A DNA stretch of 64,000 nucleotides. Origin: Metallyticus violacea. Lineage: Eukaryota; Arthropoda; Insecta; Mantodea; Metallyticidae. This document shows, piece by piece, positions 22,345 through 33,250 of the stretch. The notes under the pieces were generated by a model. The model was not told the origin of the DNA, made no database searches, and worked only from the letters and a program-made list of their open reading frames with translations. The translations under genes and the position numbers were made by a program. Every line of letters starts with the position of its first letter. Within the stretch, counting starts at the first letter, position 1. The stretch lies in assembly GCA_030762175.1 (NCBI GenBank), contig CM060833.1:170142501-170206500 (forward strand), written 5' to 3'.

Positions 22345-22830
22345 GTCAAAGCCACGAGAGTTTACCTGAGTCAGAAGGAAGGCCCATTATTTTCATAGAT
22401 GAAACATATGTTCACAGTAGCCACACCAGCTCAAAAGCATGGACTGATGACAGCACTATAGGTTTCATAACTCCAATATCCAAAGGCGAGAAGCTATCAT
22501 AATTCACGCAGGGGTAAACATGGTTTTGTTCCCAATAACTTGCTCATATATAAATGAAACCAGAAATGGGGAGATTATCACAAAGAAATGGATACCGCCA
22601 ATTACATTAAATGGCTGAGAGCCATCATAAACAAAACCGACATTAAACAAAATAGAAGACCATTACTATTATAAAGATATTATAGTAGAGAATGCAGTTG
22701 AAGAATTTTTTATTCCGGGCGTTCCTGAAATGAGGAAACTTCCAGTGCAGAAAAATCTAGTGAAGAAGAATTTCTATCTGGTGTTAAACAACTTGAGTGA
22801 TTACTAATTTACAATATCAGTGATGCGTGT
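22345..22830 (+). mobile_element. IS630-like DDE_3 transposase relic
   Basis: The plus strand reads RPIIFIDETYVHSSHTSSKA then WTDDST (from about 22384), the conserved Y/I.DET..H motif of this family. KGEKLS/IIHAG follows, and after a frameshift HGFVPNNLLIYK, a stop, GDYHKEMDTANYIKWLRAII. The middle of the enzyme, including the D.APYH and PPY..DLNPIE motifs, is missing. The reading then resumes with an acidic C-terminal tail containing SSEEEFLSGVKQLE. This is therefore an internally deleted, frameshifted copy. Related elements are common in aphids, beetles and other arthropods. Confidence 0.83.
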
Positions 22831-23299
22831 TAATACCAACACGTTTGTGTAACTACATAATTAAGCTACGTTTTCAGCATGGATTGTATTGCATTACTGT
22901 TATCTGAGTTTTGTTGTGTATGAAGCTGACGCAACACTTAGCTTCGTTTCTGCTAGCAAGCAACTCTCTTTCAACCTGTACATTTACATTCTCCAGGGGC
23001 CAAAATCATATGAATCCAATTTGATACCTTATGTTGCTGTGGTTGCGAGAGTGCTGCTGTTTGTTATTCGATTAAAGGTGCAACTGTCTAATAGTTCAAG
23101 CCATTACTTTCCGTCCTAGTCTTGTTACATTACTCGAGACTGTCTGCACAGTGTTATTCTGACATTTGGATGTTTCTTGGATCACACAATTGGCAAATGG
23201 CCATGATAACTTTTTAAACATGTAGCTGTGCAATGAAAGGGACTGTATGGAACTGTACGCTCTAGCATCGCTATTTGCTCTCTGGGTTCAAGAATGTAA

Positions 23300-23580
23300 A
23301 CAGAAGTGATTGCTACAACGCTCTATGACCGTAACAACTTCTGAGATGTACTGCACAACTCTGGACAAATTTCGGAGTGTAATTCAGAACAAAAGGAGAC
23401 AAATGTTGGAGTTTTCTATGATAATGCGCGTCCGCTCATTGCTCAAACTTAACAGCGTTGTCTCAACAGTTTCGATGGAATGGCTACCCTCCCTGCAGTC
23501 CAGATCTTGTACCCAATTCCTTTTATTAGTTGCACGATTGAAAGAGTGGTTATTGATGCGGTGATTGTCTTAATATGCGT
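23300..23580 (+). mobile_element. mariner transposase relic, C-terminal third
   Basis: The frames read YCTTLDKFRSVIQNKRRQML, then (shifted) FYDNARPLIAQT, which holds the second catalytic aspartate of DNARPH. The ending is weaker, with LLVARLKEWLLMR in the place of the HLF..LKEWL..R segment. SPDLAP is not readable. The upstream N-terminal part is absent at this site. Confidence 0.72.
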
Positions 23581-24559
23581 AGCGATTATGTGGAGTGTAG
23601 ATTTTGTGTCTAACACTTCTTTCCATCCTTTTTTTAAAATGAAATATTGAAGGTTTATTTATAAATATCCCACTAAACAGAGTGCGAATAAAGCGCAAAG
23701 AATTTACCAATATAAAGGGGGCTTGACACGTTTTAAGAGTGAGAGCGCTTCAGTGTTGGGCTGCAGTATCGATATACTTACGTGTGTTCATAGCCAGTAA
23801 CTCAATGTTATTGGTGAGGCGCAATTTAACCGCTCGTCACGCAGTCAGTGGAACTGGTAAGGCGGTTTGAGAACTACTCTTGTGTATGATCGCATTTGTA
23901 GGTGCAAAGTAATGTTTACTAATTGGGTGTGTTTAGTCCTAAGTGTATGTGATGAATGAATGGGGGGGGGGAACGTGTGCATGTCTTTGGGTTCAACCAC
24001 CAAGCTACTCTGAATGCAATACTGTGTGAGTACCCCATTCCGCCACGTGGCCACAAGAACATATGGACAGTTTGTCCTCTCCCCACTTCACATCACACCT
24101 ATTCATAGTATGTTTTTCTCCATTGTTTATAGTGGTTATTTAACATGTATCTTTGTAGATTCGATAATGAACCTATTGTTTTCGTCGAGTTACACAGCAG
24201 GCAAAAGTACACATTTTTTGTAATGGGCATGGCTACTGCTGCTAAGGGCTGTTTTCTTTTAAACCGAAGGACTGATTTACATGGTCAGCATAGCAATTTT
24301 GACCGAATTGAGTTCAGAAGTTTGGAGTGTTGCCTATTCCAAAAATTATCACTGGTGAACCACATGGTATAAAGCCTGCTTGTAAGTTGATTGATGAAAA
24401 AGCTGTAGTAAAGGATTTTAGTTCTAACGGAAAACCTGGCTTTTCATCAAAAAATAAAAATGAAAGACCAAATATCTTTGTTTTTATTTTACGAGGTCAT
24501 GGGAGCAATTTTTTTTTTTTTTTTTTTTTTGCTCGCGAAAAAGATACAAGAAAAAATTA

Positions 24560-24659
24560 ATACATACGATTGCAAGTGTATGGAATGTACTTACTAAAGA
24601 AGCATCAGATGGTGTATGTGAGCAGAGCTGCTTGTTTCAGCGCTCCCCAAGTTTCAGTT
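24560..24659. other. Short spacer before a mariner relic
   Basis: Follows a poly-T tract at about 24510-24530. I see no feature of its own. Confidence 0.4.
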
Positions 24660-25060
24660 GATGAACGACAGTGGTCAGGAATGGAGGTCACGAAGAATGA
24701 ACAACGTGCGTATGGGCAAATGGCAACAGAAATTCCGGCAAAAACAGTGCACAGTATTTTACGGGAGGACCTGCACATGTGGGAAATGTGTGCAAAGTGA
24801 GTGGCACATCAACTAAGTGAGGTGCAGAAGTGGACTCGCCACGAAACATGTCGCATCAAATTGGCAAGACTTCAGGAAGAAGGAGATGCCATGTTGAATT
24901 GCATGTGGGCAAGCGCGCATGAACCAGAACTCAAGCAACAGTCCAGTGAATGGCGTCAACCGGGATCATCACAAGTTTCGCCAAACTACTCCAAGGTGTG
25001 TTTGTGTGTCATCCAGTGCGTGTGTAGCATTCTCCTGTTTTCCTGCCGCGGAAAATACTA
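24660..25060 (+). mobile_element. mariner transposase relic, N-terminal and first catalytic part
   Basis: The plus strand reads QMATEIPAKTVHSILREDLH (HTH), then VQKWTRHETCRIKLARLQEE and GDAMLNCMWASAHEPELKQQ. It continues SSEWRQPGSSQVSPNYSKV. This matches the mariner order ...H.IL..DL...K...WVP..L...Q...R......L.....EGD.FL..I.TGDE.W.H...PE.K.QS.EWR....P.P.K. The catalytic GDE.W is degraded to a WASAHEPE-like string. The C-terminal half is missing. A C-terminal mariner piece lies 1.1 kb upstream on the same strand, in the wrong order to be the same copy unless rearranged. Confidence 0.75.
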
Positions 25061-25493
25061 TTTTCACATATGCACGTTGTTCACTCTTCGTGACCTCCAT
25101 TCCTGAACACTGTCACTCACCAACTGAACGTTACAGGTAGGACAGTCCCGAGCAACAGCGGAAAGAGCCGAACTCCGTCGTCCCAAACGGAAGAAAGGAA
25201 CGCTTGTGTGTAAACGTTGCTGTATTATTCTTTTGTTAAACGTAACGTAATCAGTTACGTTTTCTCCTTAACTTTCTGAGTGCAAAATGTTGTTCCTTAT
25301 TACAAAACTGAGTCATTCATTTTTAACCGTGCGTTGTTTTATTGGATGGAATTCGCAATTAATTCATACACACACTAAGCTTAGTGCTAACCTCGGATAC
25401 ATCTTGAAATCAGGTGGACCCAGTGGTTTGCTGCGGCGAGCTACGGCATGACGGCCTACGTTCATTTACTTTTCATCAATATAAATTGACAGG
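25061..25493. other. Unassigned non-coding stretch
   Basis: No feature recognised on either strand. Confidence 0.45.
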
Positions 25494-25668
25494 GGATTGT
25501 GTGCTGCTAAGTAGGCGGGTAAATCCCAGTAATGGTGGCAAAACCCCTTTGATTACAGCAGGGAAGGATAAAAAATTGTAAATATCAATTTATAGCGGAT
25601 TGTATGCGTGGTACTATGTTAGGAAGTAAATTATTGTAATGGTGGCAAATCTCCTTTAACTTCAACAG
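25494..25668. repeat. Diverged tandem duplication (two units)
   Basis: Unit 1 (25494-25561) and unit 2 (25587-25668) share AATT.A.AG.GGATTGT.TG at the start, GTAATGGTGGCAAA in the middle and TC/CCCTTT.A.T.CA.CAG at the end. The offset is about 93 bp at the start and 107 bp at the middle, so there is an indel between the units. Confidence 0.6.
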
Positions 25669-25681
25669 AAGAAACAAGCTT

Positions 25682-25745
25682 CAGGATGTGAGAATTCGAA
25701 CGCACCACCTTTACAACGCTCTAACCATCTGAGCCATAAACCGAT
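25682..25745 (-). pseudogene. tRNA-like relic
   Basis: On the minus strand, ATGGCTCAGATGGTTAGAGC (A-box and D-arm) is followed by GGTGCGTTCGAATTCTCAC (B-box and T-arm) at tRNA spacing. The T-stem is imperfect and no full cloverleaf can be drawn, so a functional tRNA is unlikely. It sits just left of a complete SINE-A and right of the tandem duplication, and could be the head of another SINE. Confidence 0.55.
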
Positions 25746-25778
25746 GCGCTAAAATTCCGTATTATCTAGCTATATCTC

Positions 25779-26045
25779 TACTGCCACGGGTGGCTGAAGT
25801 CGTTAAGGTGAGCACTTGTGAGCGGGATGTCTGGGTTCGAATCCCGCCGGGACAGTCCTCCCTGACAGGTTTTTTCCACGTTTTCTTCAGTCCTCATAAA
25901 TGGCAAATGCCGGGGAGGTACTCTAAACTTAGGCCTGGAACGTTTCTTTCCTTAAAAAATTCCTTTCCCAATTGATCATTTCATTTCATGTATCATCAGT
26001 GTACACCGCCTGTGGCGCCTCTGTAGCAAAAACGGGCGCTAAACA

Positions 26046-26087
<42 letters not shown>
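25779..26087 (+). mobile_element. SINE-A, complete copy with long poly(A) tail
   Basis: It begins CTGCCACGGGTGGCTGAAGT with A-box GTGGCTGAAGTCGTTAAGG and B-box GGTTCGAATCCC. The standard body follows (CAAATGCCGGGGAGGTACTC, TAGGCCTGGAACG, ATCAGTGTACACCGCCTGTG, AACGGGCGCTAAACACTT). It ends in an A-run of about 39 nt at 26049-26087. The flanks share only CTATAT (25770-25775 and 26088-26093), a possible degraded target duplication. Confidence 0.93.
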
Positions 26088-26089
<2 letters not shown>

Positions 26090-26093
26090 ATAT

Positions 26094-26889
26094 GTGGAAG
26101 CAGCTCTACCCTTGGCTTTCTCTGCTACCGCTCGGGAGTTGTCCTTCCTGTAACTTTAAGTACCGAGCCACGCAGTTCTAATACTTTTACGTGAAAATAA
26201 AATTTTTAAATCTATTTCCGAAACTTTATTCTACCTTTAAATTCCGCAATACATCTACTTATTCATAAATATATAGTGGTTAAATACAAAATTAATGTAC
26301 CCAAAAACTATTTCACTGTTACAGATAGAGGAAAAAGTGGGTTTCCTCAGAGGTTTTTCCAACTGTTTACACATAACACAGTATTGGCTAAATATCGCGC
26401 TAAGGGCTACCTAAATTGCATTTCGATAGGATGTGCAATGTCCTAGTGGAATATGTCTGTATTATATGCAGGACGAAAACAGCCAATCACAGAACATTTC
26501 ATTATCGTACGAACTTAGAAATGAACTGTGATAGCACGGGTCCGTACAGGCAAAGAAAAGTTCAGTGTAAAACGACAAAATATTAGGATTGGAGTTAGGC
26601 TGGTTTAATAGCTTGGTTCCCGTACTAATATAGGGCAACATATGTGCTTATAAAGTTTGCGTTCTATGTATCAATATTCTGTTGTCAGAAGTCATTATGG
26701 CGTTAATTAATTATTTGGAAATTGTTTGAACACATCCTTTCGGGCGACAGTGAAAAATGGATAAGATTGGTATCCGTGGTATGATTCAATTTTTTTTATT
26801 TTGTTTTTTGAAAGAGAAAACAGCAAAGGGAATTCATGCGATGATTTTACCTACATTGGGGTGGCGCATGCCCTTCCTGTGAAAACGTT
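26094..26889. other. Non-coding stretch, nothing recognised
   Basis: AT-rich with no match to the window's repeats. Confidence 0.45.
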
Positions 26890-27540
26890 GGACTTTGGGT
26901 AAATGAATTTAAGAGTTCAGAACAAGCATCGAAGATACACCACGTCCTGGAGCTCCAAAATCAGCTGTAAGGACAGAAAGGCCATGGGCATCTCAACTGA
27001 ACGGGTTCATGAACGAAATTTCGCCTTCTGCTTAATCCGCAGCAAAAGCGAAATCACATGCGTGCGAACATTGGCCGACTGTTTGCAAATGTTTAAGAAG
27101 AATCCAACCGATATTTTACGGCTATGGATACGAAACGCGGATTAATTTTTTATGCTTTGGAAAGGAAACAGCAGACCGTATGACGCTGGCGAAATGCGTT
27201 CCACCCGTTGGAAAAGTGACGGTTCATTGTTTTGAGACGTAAAAGGAATTCTCTTGATTGATTGTTTTGGAGAATGGGACAACTATAACTGCACCACTTT
27301 TGAAGAGAAAGAAGACAGCGATCGGAAGGGGGGGGGGTACGGAAATGGTCAAAAAGCTTTATTACGACAGTGCGCCGGTGCAATCAAGCTGCTTCACTCT
27401 GGACAAATTGACTGAACTACTGTTTTAATTTCTTCAGCATCCAATCTAATCGTCTTATCTCGGTCCTTCGGTTTACCATTTATTTCCGAAAATTTTGACT
27501 GTACACAGATTGAAGAGGCGGTACAGTAGAGGTAAATGAA
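26890..27540 (+). mobile_element. mariner transposase relic
   Basis: Plus-strand pieces in order: GISTERVHERNFAF (HTH), LQMFKKNPTDILRLWIRNAD (the FKRNP.DFLRRFVT segment before the first catalytic D), and IGRGGGTEMVKKLYYDSAPV in the place of KKKVLFHHDNAPV. Then QSSCFTLDKLTELLF, a stop, FLQHPI, a stop, SSYLGPSVYHLFPKI (the SPDLAPSDYHLFP region). Its KLTEL segment resembles the relic at 18.3-19.3 kb, so both may be copies of one subfamily. Several stops and frame changes are present. Confidence 0.82.
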
Positions 27541-28739
27541 TATTTTGAGGTTCCCGAAGAAACTAAATTCCACTAGGGAATCAGTAACTTGGAGAAACGT
27601 TGGATCAAGTGCGTTGACTTCGAGGGAACTATAACGAAAAGTAACATACGTTGCAAGACAGAACTGTTCTCTTTTACTATCAAACCACCTCGTATTCAGA
27701 CGTCGAACATTCGGACTCGGCGTACTGTTTAAGGCAGACAAAGCTTGAGCAACATTTGAAATCGGTTGGAGAAACCGTAGTTTTCTTAACTGGAGGACAT
27801 CTTATTTAAATAACTTACATTTTTATACAGTGCACATTAGTAAGAACCCAATCATGATAATATGTAAGAGAAACTAAGGGTAGTGCTGAGTTATTCTGGT
27901 AATGTGCAGTATTTTTCCTCATGGTTATAAGAGTATGTAAATAAATACAGTGGCATTGCTAATTATACAACACATTGCAGGCTGAGCTATTTTCAATAAG
28001 CCGTATAATGACAGTACTAGAAATAAAGTATAATATTGTATACAAAGCATCCTCAAAGTGGTCATTGAAGAAGTAGTTTTTGTATGTTTTCTCCCAGCAG
28101 TGATCTCTCTTTGTTTGAACGATATCTGAAAGATCTCAAGATCGCGTAAACCACGTCTTGCTGGCACCTTTCCATTCGTTCACGCTCTAATAACGATACC
28201 ATCTTTTGAAGATATTTGCACTCACTCACTCATGTTCTGAGTTTATACTGTTATAAGCGGAGATCTGCTGGACACGCATCCATGGTGCTAATTTAGGAAT
28301 AAATAAATGTTTGCAGGCGCGGTCGCCCAGAGCTTGTATCAGTTTCGGCTTTCTTCCGATGACAGCTTTTTTGCAGTGCTTTCATGCACATTTCTTAAAA
28401 TCCTATGAAGTTTGCTGATTGTGCTGTTTCCAGCAAAAGAAATTAAACGACTGCTCATTGTTTATAAGGCACATCACTTGCGGACTCCATTTTTAAGCGA
28501 ACTAACGGAAGATGAAGCCACGTGAGATAATATGCGAAGGTTCAAATACGCACATATAAATATTTTTCCTTTCCAAGATAAACCAGTGAGAAAAAACATG
28601 TGTTACAGTATTTATTGAACCTGTTTACGCTTTTATAAATTTTTCTTGTTTTTAAAATCAACAAATTGGAATATTCAGAAGCATGTACCATACCTCTACT
28701 GAATATGCACAACGTTCCAGCTTTTTGTGAACCATTTTG
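27541..28739. other. Unassigned non-coding region
   Basis: No SINE or transposase match. Two minus frames of 80-115 codons (27394-27741 and 27925-28167) lack known motifs; the first overlaps the mariner relic. Confidence 0.4.
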
Positions 28740-29010
28740 ACGACGAGGAATTGCTGCAGTCGCTACCAGTTTGATGTTGAATTATTCTTTTCGGACAGAG
28801 ATATTTCGCCTGGGCCATGACCTCCAAGGTCATCCGATTTGACTCCCAACAGAGTTTTCTTGTACAGAAAAGACATGTCCACCGGAGAATTTATAAAACT
28901 CCGGCGCGAGATCCGAGGAGTTATAACAAGTTCTGGCTGCCACCTTCAGGAATATGCAGCGACATGTTCTACTGCTTTTGAATGTCCAAGGATGACACTT
29001 GTGTGATCAT
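28740..29010 (+). mobile_element. Tc1/IS630-type transposase C-terminal relic
   Basis: The plus strand reads RDISPGP, a stop, PPRSSDLTPNRVFLYRKDMS, then TGEFIKLRREIRGVIT. This fits the family's WPPRSPDLTP.DFFLWG..K...Y......L...I...I.. ending. One stop falls at the tryptophan of WPP. No catalytic core is visible upstream. Confidence 0.65.
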
Positions 29011-29419
29011 CCCCCATTTCTCATAACACAAGTAGCACATTTCTTCCCCTTTGCTTAATTCTTCAAATACTTTTGGAGACTACCTGTACTTGGGAACTAG
29101 TGCTATGTCCAGGCATGTCCTCAAAGAAGTTTGAAAAGGAAACTTCGTGCACTAGTTTGTATAGAAAGATGGCGTTTTTAACGAATTTTATGAAATCACT
29201 TTAACCACGAACTGGTTCTTTATTGCATAAGTTCAGACAACTGGAATGGGCAAGTGGTAAGTGCCTAGTGCAATTTAATGCACATTGTTACGATATCATT
29301 TCCATACTGTTTATCTCTTGAAAAACAGATACCCTTTCTCCAGATCTAAAAACAGAGTATCGAAACAAGCCAATGAGAGAGCGACCGAGGTCAGTCAGTG
29401 AGATGCTGGCGCTCATCTC
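29011..29419. other. Unassigned non-coding stretch
   Basis: No feature recognised. Confidence 0.4.
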
Positions 29420-29625
29420 GGAACGTCCTACCTACCTCAAAGTACCCCAGCAGAATCCAGGGGCCGGCCCATCGTTATTTATAGCGCGCGTTTTGTGCTC
29501 AAAAGGCAGGCCACGTGGCCTTTGCTTGACAGATGGCTGCAGGGATTATTTGCATTGCTTGCATGGACGTTTATTGCCCTGCGGTCAGCCATATGTACGT
29601 TTTAAATGGATAGAGGATCTCGCTC
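29420..29625. promoter_or_regulatory. GC-rich, palindrome-rich block, possible regulatory DNA
   Basis: In an AT-rich neighbourhood this block holds GGGCCGGCCC (29461-29470, perfect palindrome), TTATTTATAG (TATA-like, about 29475-29484), GCGCGCG and GGCCACGTGGCC (29509-29520, perfect 12-bp palindrome centred on a CACGTG E-box). TGACAGATGGCTG and an octamer-like ATTTGCAT also occur. A 97-codon plus frame spans it (29373-29666) but has no recognisable domain. The clustering suggests a promoter or enhancer; no gene is visible to assign it to. Confidence 0.3.
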
Positions 29626-30199
29626 TATGCTTTTACAGAACTTTACCTGCAGTGGATTGTTTTTAATCAAGTATGTGGCATTTTTATTGGTTTACATCAA
29701 CAAACTGAAGGGATACAGCAAGTTAACCACTCATAGTGTGTGTATATAAGTCATATTTTACACATGGTCTATGTAAAATAGAAAATCTTAAACACAATTA
29801 AAATTACCACGTTAATATTGTAAATTTCTGAACTGTGTGCGAAATATTTTAATTGAAATTGGTATAGACAGCATTTCTCCCCTCCCATCCTTGACTATTT
29901 TGCTTCAACGCTGAAATGTAATTTAAATGGTTTACAAATCTGTATGTTTACTCTAGAGGAAAGATCACTCATATAATAAAAGTTGTACAGCCGGCAATCA
30001 TGTTGAGAAATGATCCAATTGAAATATTTCAAAATTAGCCTCACATTAACAACGAGTTATGTTAGTGTGCGAAATAAAATAGACCTAACTTCGGTATATC
30101 TGAAAACTACAGACATATTTTATTAAGTCAGAAATCAAAATTTACAGGTACAAGCAACAGAAAATGAACATGTCTCAATGAAGCAACGGATTAAAAAAT
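29626..30199. other. Unassigned non-coding stretch
   Basis: AT-rich, nothing recognised. Confidence 0.45.
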
Positions 30200-30400
30200 A
30201 AGCAAAAACGTTCAAAGACGAGTTTAAGCTTTTTGGATGCACTTCAACCTTTAAAATTAAAAATATCCACATTGTGGCGTGTACCTCACGAGAATCTGTT
30301 GATATGGCAACTGGATGGAGCACCGCCTCATGTTTAGGGATGAGGAACTTGCTTAGACATTCAGTTCCATGTCATAACCACAGTATGGACGTTTAGACCA
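30200..30400 (+). mobile_element. Possible Tc1/IS630-type transposase scrap
   Basis: One plus frame reads LWRVPHENLLIWQLDGAPPH near 30270-30330, then V, a stop, G, a stop, GTCLDIQFHV. QLDGAPPH is the form of this family's second catalytic motif, and a segment like FLD..FP normally follows. No WPPRSPD block is found downstream. This is a short, uncertain fragment. Confidence 0.38.
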
Positions 30401-32214
30401 TCTGATTGTTCGCATCATGAGAGATGCAGAATTTGCTGAGAAGCTACGTGATCTGAATTACTTGCAACATTTATTGCACAATTTCGATATAAATAGTCTG
30501 TTATTTTGCAGAAAGTGTGAATTGTGTATCGAAAATCATGATGGCAATTGTGGACAAAGTTTGTAAAGAATAATACAACAATAGATAAGGAAACTGTTGT
30601 GCTATATTAAATAATTTTGATAAGAGAAGCAATTTTTATCTCAGCTTGTACAAATTAGCAGGGTTAGGAAAACATGGTTACATTGGTGTTTCTGCTCCTT
30701 ATAATGAAATCCAGTTTCCAAGTAGAGTTTAAGGAAGGTTTATGTGTTCAAATAGACTTGTTAATGAGCCACTTACAGCTCTTCAAATGTGATACTGTTG
30801 TCCGTGGGTTAGGCATCTCTGTCTTGCTATAGCATCCAGTGCCAATGACATTCCCCCTGTGTGTTTAGGATATAGGTTACGCTCTCGCCAACCAGTTTAG
30901 TACTGCAGGTTCATAAAGTCATGGTCCCCACTAATCACTGCATTAGTTAGAGCTATATTTATTTGTAAGTAATTCTGGAGAGAAATTCAGCTCAAATAAA
31001 GTAAAAATCTATGGTAGTCAATCAGTTGTGTTCACTTTTGCGTGCATAAGAAAATAAAATGAAGTGCTATTATCTTTAATAAATTGCAAACAAAGGCAGA
31101 TAAATATGATGCAATTTATGTCTGTAATAATTTTTGAAAGTATCTTCTAGAGGTTCCACCCATTTCTGTGTTTTTCTTGCTCCTTGTTTTGTTCTGCAAA
31201 TGTTCTTGCAGTTAGTTTTTCCAACACTTCAGTGTTTATGCCAGTCTTTCGCTCTTTGCGGACATCCTTGGAATTACGGTCTATTTCCTTTCATATCAAC
31301 TCGGGAGATAAACTAGGTGACAGAGGGGGGGGGGCTGTCAAACCATTACTTTTTTGTTCCTTACACTCTTTTTGCACAGCATTGACGTATTATTCTGCTA
31401 CAGGACAAAGCTTCTGCCAATCAGTGGAGTCGCAGATGATACCATTTGAAAATCCTTCATTGTCACCAGAACACTGCACACCATTACCGCATCACCTGCA
31501 AGTTCACGGTCGGTGTCAAAGGCTTCGGCATTCATAATTTTGTCCAAATTTCTCAAACTTTGACTCATCACTTTTTCATGGTTCAACGGTCTGTCGTACT
31601 GAAGCCTTGGTGACCTGTGTCCGCTAAGTCAGTATCGCAAAACGACATTTCACTGTTGGCACAGATTGGTTCCCTAGTTCTATTGGTTTCACTGAAGATT
31701 TCCACAGCTGTACGCCTTCTGCCACTCTTGCTAAAGTACGTTTATCTTCAGCAAATGTTATTCTGCGACGCCAACTATGTGCTCCTGTTTGTCTTTGCTT
31801 CAAACCAGAGCAAACGTAAAACTCAGAATTCCTTAGTTGTGTATCAGTTTGTTGATTTAACTATCTAGCTGTGTTGTAAGCACATCCCATCCCATGCTTT
31901 CCTGCATTTGTACAAAGTGAATCTAAATTCCTTCTCTGGTTTCGGGAGTCGATCGAACAGAAACCATGAAGACATAGCGGAAACGTTCATACCAATGGAA
32001 GGAGTATCTCTCCCAAGTTCGCATTCGTAATAGGCGCCAGCCGCTGGAGGAAAGTTATAGTGAAAACATGGCGTTCACTGATGCATATAAAGCTTTCTGT
32101 ATGTTACATTTCGCTAACGTGGGTTCGTTGTGAAGACAGCGACGATTTATTACGAAATATCAACAAGAACCACCTACAGCAAAAACAATTCGCGCATGGT
32201 ACAAAAATAGAACA
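30401..32214. other. Unassigned non-coding region
   Basis: Overlapping frames at 31134-31586 on both strands (up to 117 codons) and 31617-31868 show no domain I can name. A G-run of 9 lies near 31325. Confidence 0.4.
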
Positions 32215-32457
32215 TTTTAACTACCAAGGCATTACAGGCAGTGGGCACGGTGATACATGAAATGAAATGATAAATCGGGAAAGTTGAAAGGAAGCGTTCC
32301 AGGTCTAAGTTTAGGGTACCTCCCCGGCATTTGCCATTTATGAGGACTGAGGAAAACCTGAATTAAACCTTAGTCAGGGAGAACGGTCTTGGTGGTATTC
32401 GAACCCCAGACATCCCGCTTAGATTCGCCTTAACGACCTCGGCCACCCGGGGCGGTC
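32215..32457 (-). mobile_element. SINE-A, 3'-truncated copy
   Basis: On the minus strand the head (ACCGCCCCGGGTGGCCGAGG, GTCGTTAAGGCG), the B-box region and most of the body are present. The poly(A) end is missing and the sequence stops near the TAGTAAAA segment. About 15 bp is lost around the usual GGATATTTTTTAA stretch, and the B-box reads GGTTCGAATACC. Confidence 0.88.
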
Positions 32458-32569
32458 CATAACAAGATGGCAGCGCTCTTAGAAACATTTACGAGCGAAC
32501 ATTTGTCCATTTGTTAAAGTAGCGAGGGCGAGTAATCAGCAGAAATTCATTGAGGAATGAAGAGAAATG
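32458..32569. other. Spacer between SINE-A and mariner relic
   Basis: Nothing recognised. Confidence 0.4.
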
Positions 32570-33250
32570 TGGAGATCCTGATTGTCACTTCAGCAGGTCT
32601 ATGAGCGGCATAGAAAGTGTAAAATTGGAGTGATACAAGTTGCCCTAGTCGGCCACAATGCGATTACGTCAGACACTATCGCTGCAGTAGAGGCGGGTAA
32701 CAATGGATGAAGTGACTGTACAATTGAAGATCAGTCTGCAGTCTTCGCCAAACCAACTGAAAGAACTCGTGTGGAAATTTAGGAAACACTGCTATGACGT
32801 CATGAAGCCGAAGGAAATAGTTTCCTAGTCACTGGTGAAGATGCTGGGTCCACTACCTCCAGCCAGAGACCAAGCGAACCAGCAAAGAGTAACAGCATTC
32901 ATCGTCCTAAAACCAAAAAAAGTTCCATACAATTGTGTCAGCAGGTAAAGTGTTGCTCACGCTCTTCTGGGACTCTTAGAACATTACATGACGCAATCTG
33001 CTCGAGAACCATTTGAAACCTGCAATCAGGTGCAAACATCGAGACTTGCTCACAACTCCCAAAACATGACATCCCACAATTCATGCAACGACACAAAAAA
33101 CTGCACATCTTCATTTGAATGTATGGCACATCCTGCTTATTCACCTTCCGACTAGGCGACAAGAAACACGCAGTCAGTCGCAAAGTGTTTTCTTGTAGAA
33201 CTCAGGCTTGAGTGAAACGCTGCAGCACCTGCATTGAAAGTGGGGTATAC
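32570..33250 (+). mobile_element. mariner transposase relic
   Basis: The plus strand reads SLQQVYERHRKCKIGVIQVA (N-terminal HTH region), IAAVEAGNNG and then RHEAEGNSFLVTGEDAGS. In the last, the TGDE.W first catalytic motif is changed to TGEDAG. YLQPETKRTSKE and SAGKVLLTLFWDS (second-strand motif, D kept) follow. Next is RNLLENHLKPAIRCKHRDLL, after which the DNARPHTA and SPDLAP blocks are too decayed to read. The ending resembles SETLQHLH. Many stops. This subfamily differs from the 18.3 and 26.9 kb copies. Confidence 0.86.

Noticed and set aside
24327..24560. 77-codon plus frame MLPIPKIITG... followed by a phenylalanine run
   Set aside because: The first part looks somewhat protein-like, but the frame runs through a poly-T tract and I recognise no domain.
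31134..31586. Overlapping frames on both strands, suspected as a Myb/SANT-like domain of a Harbinger partner
   Set aside because: Only a vague basic stretch on the minus strand; no WW or SANT pattern.
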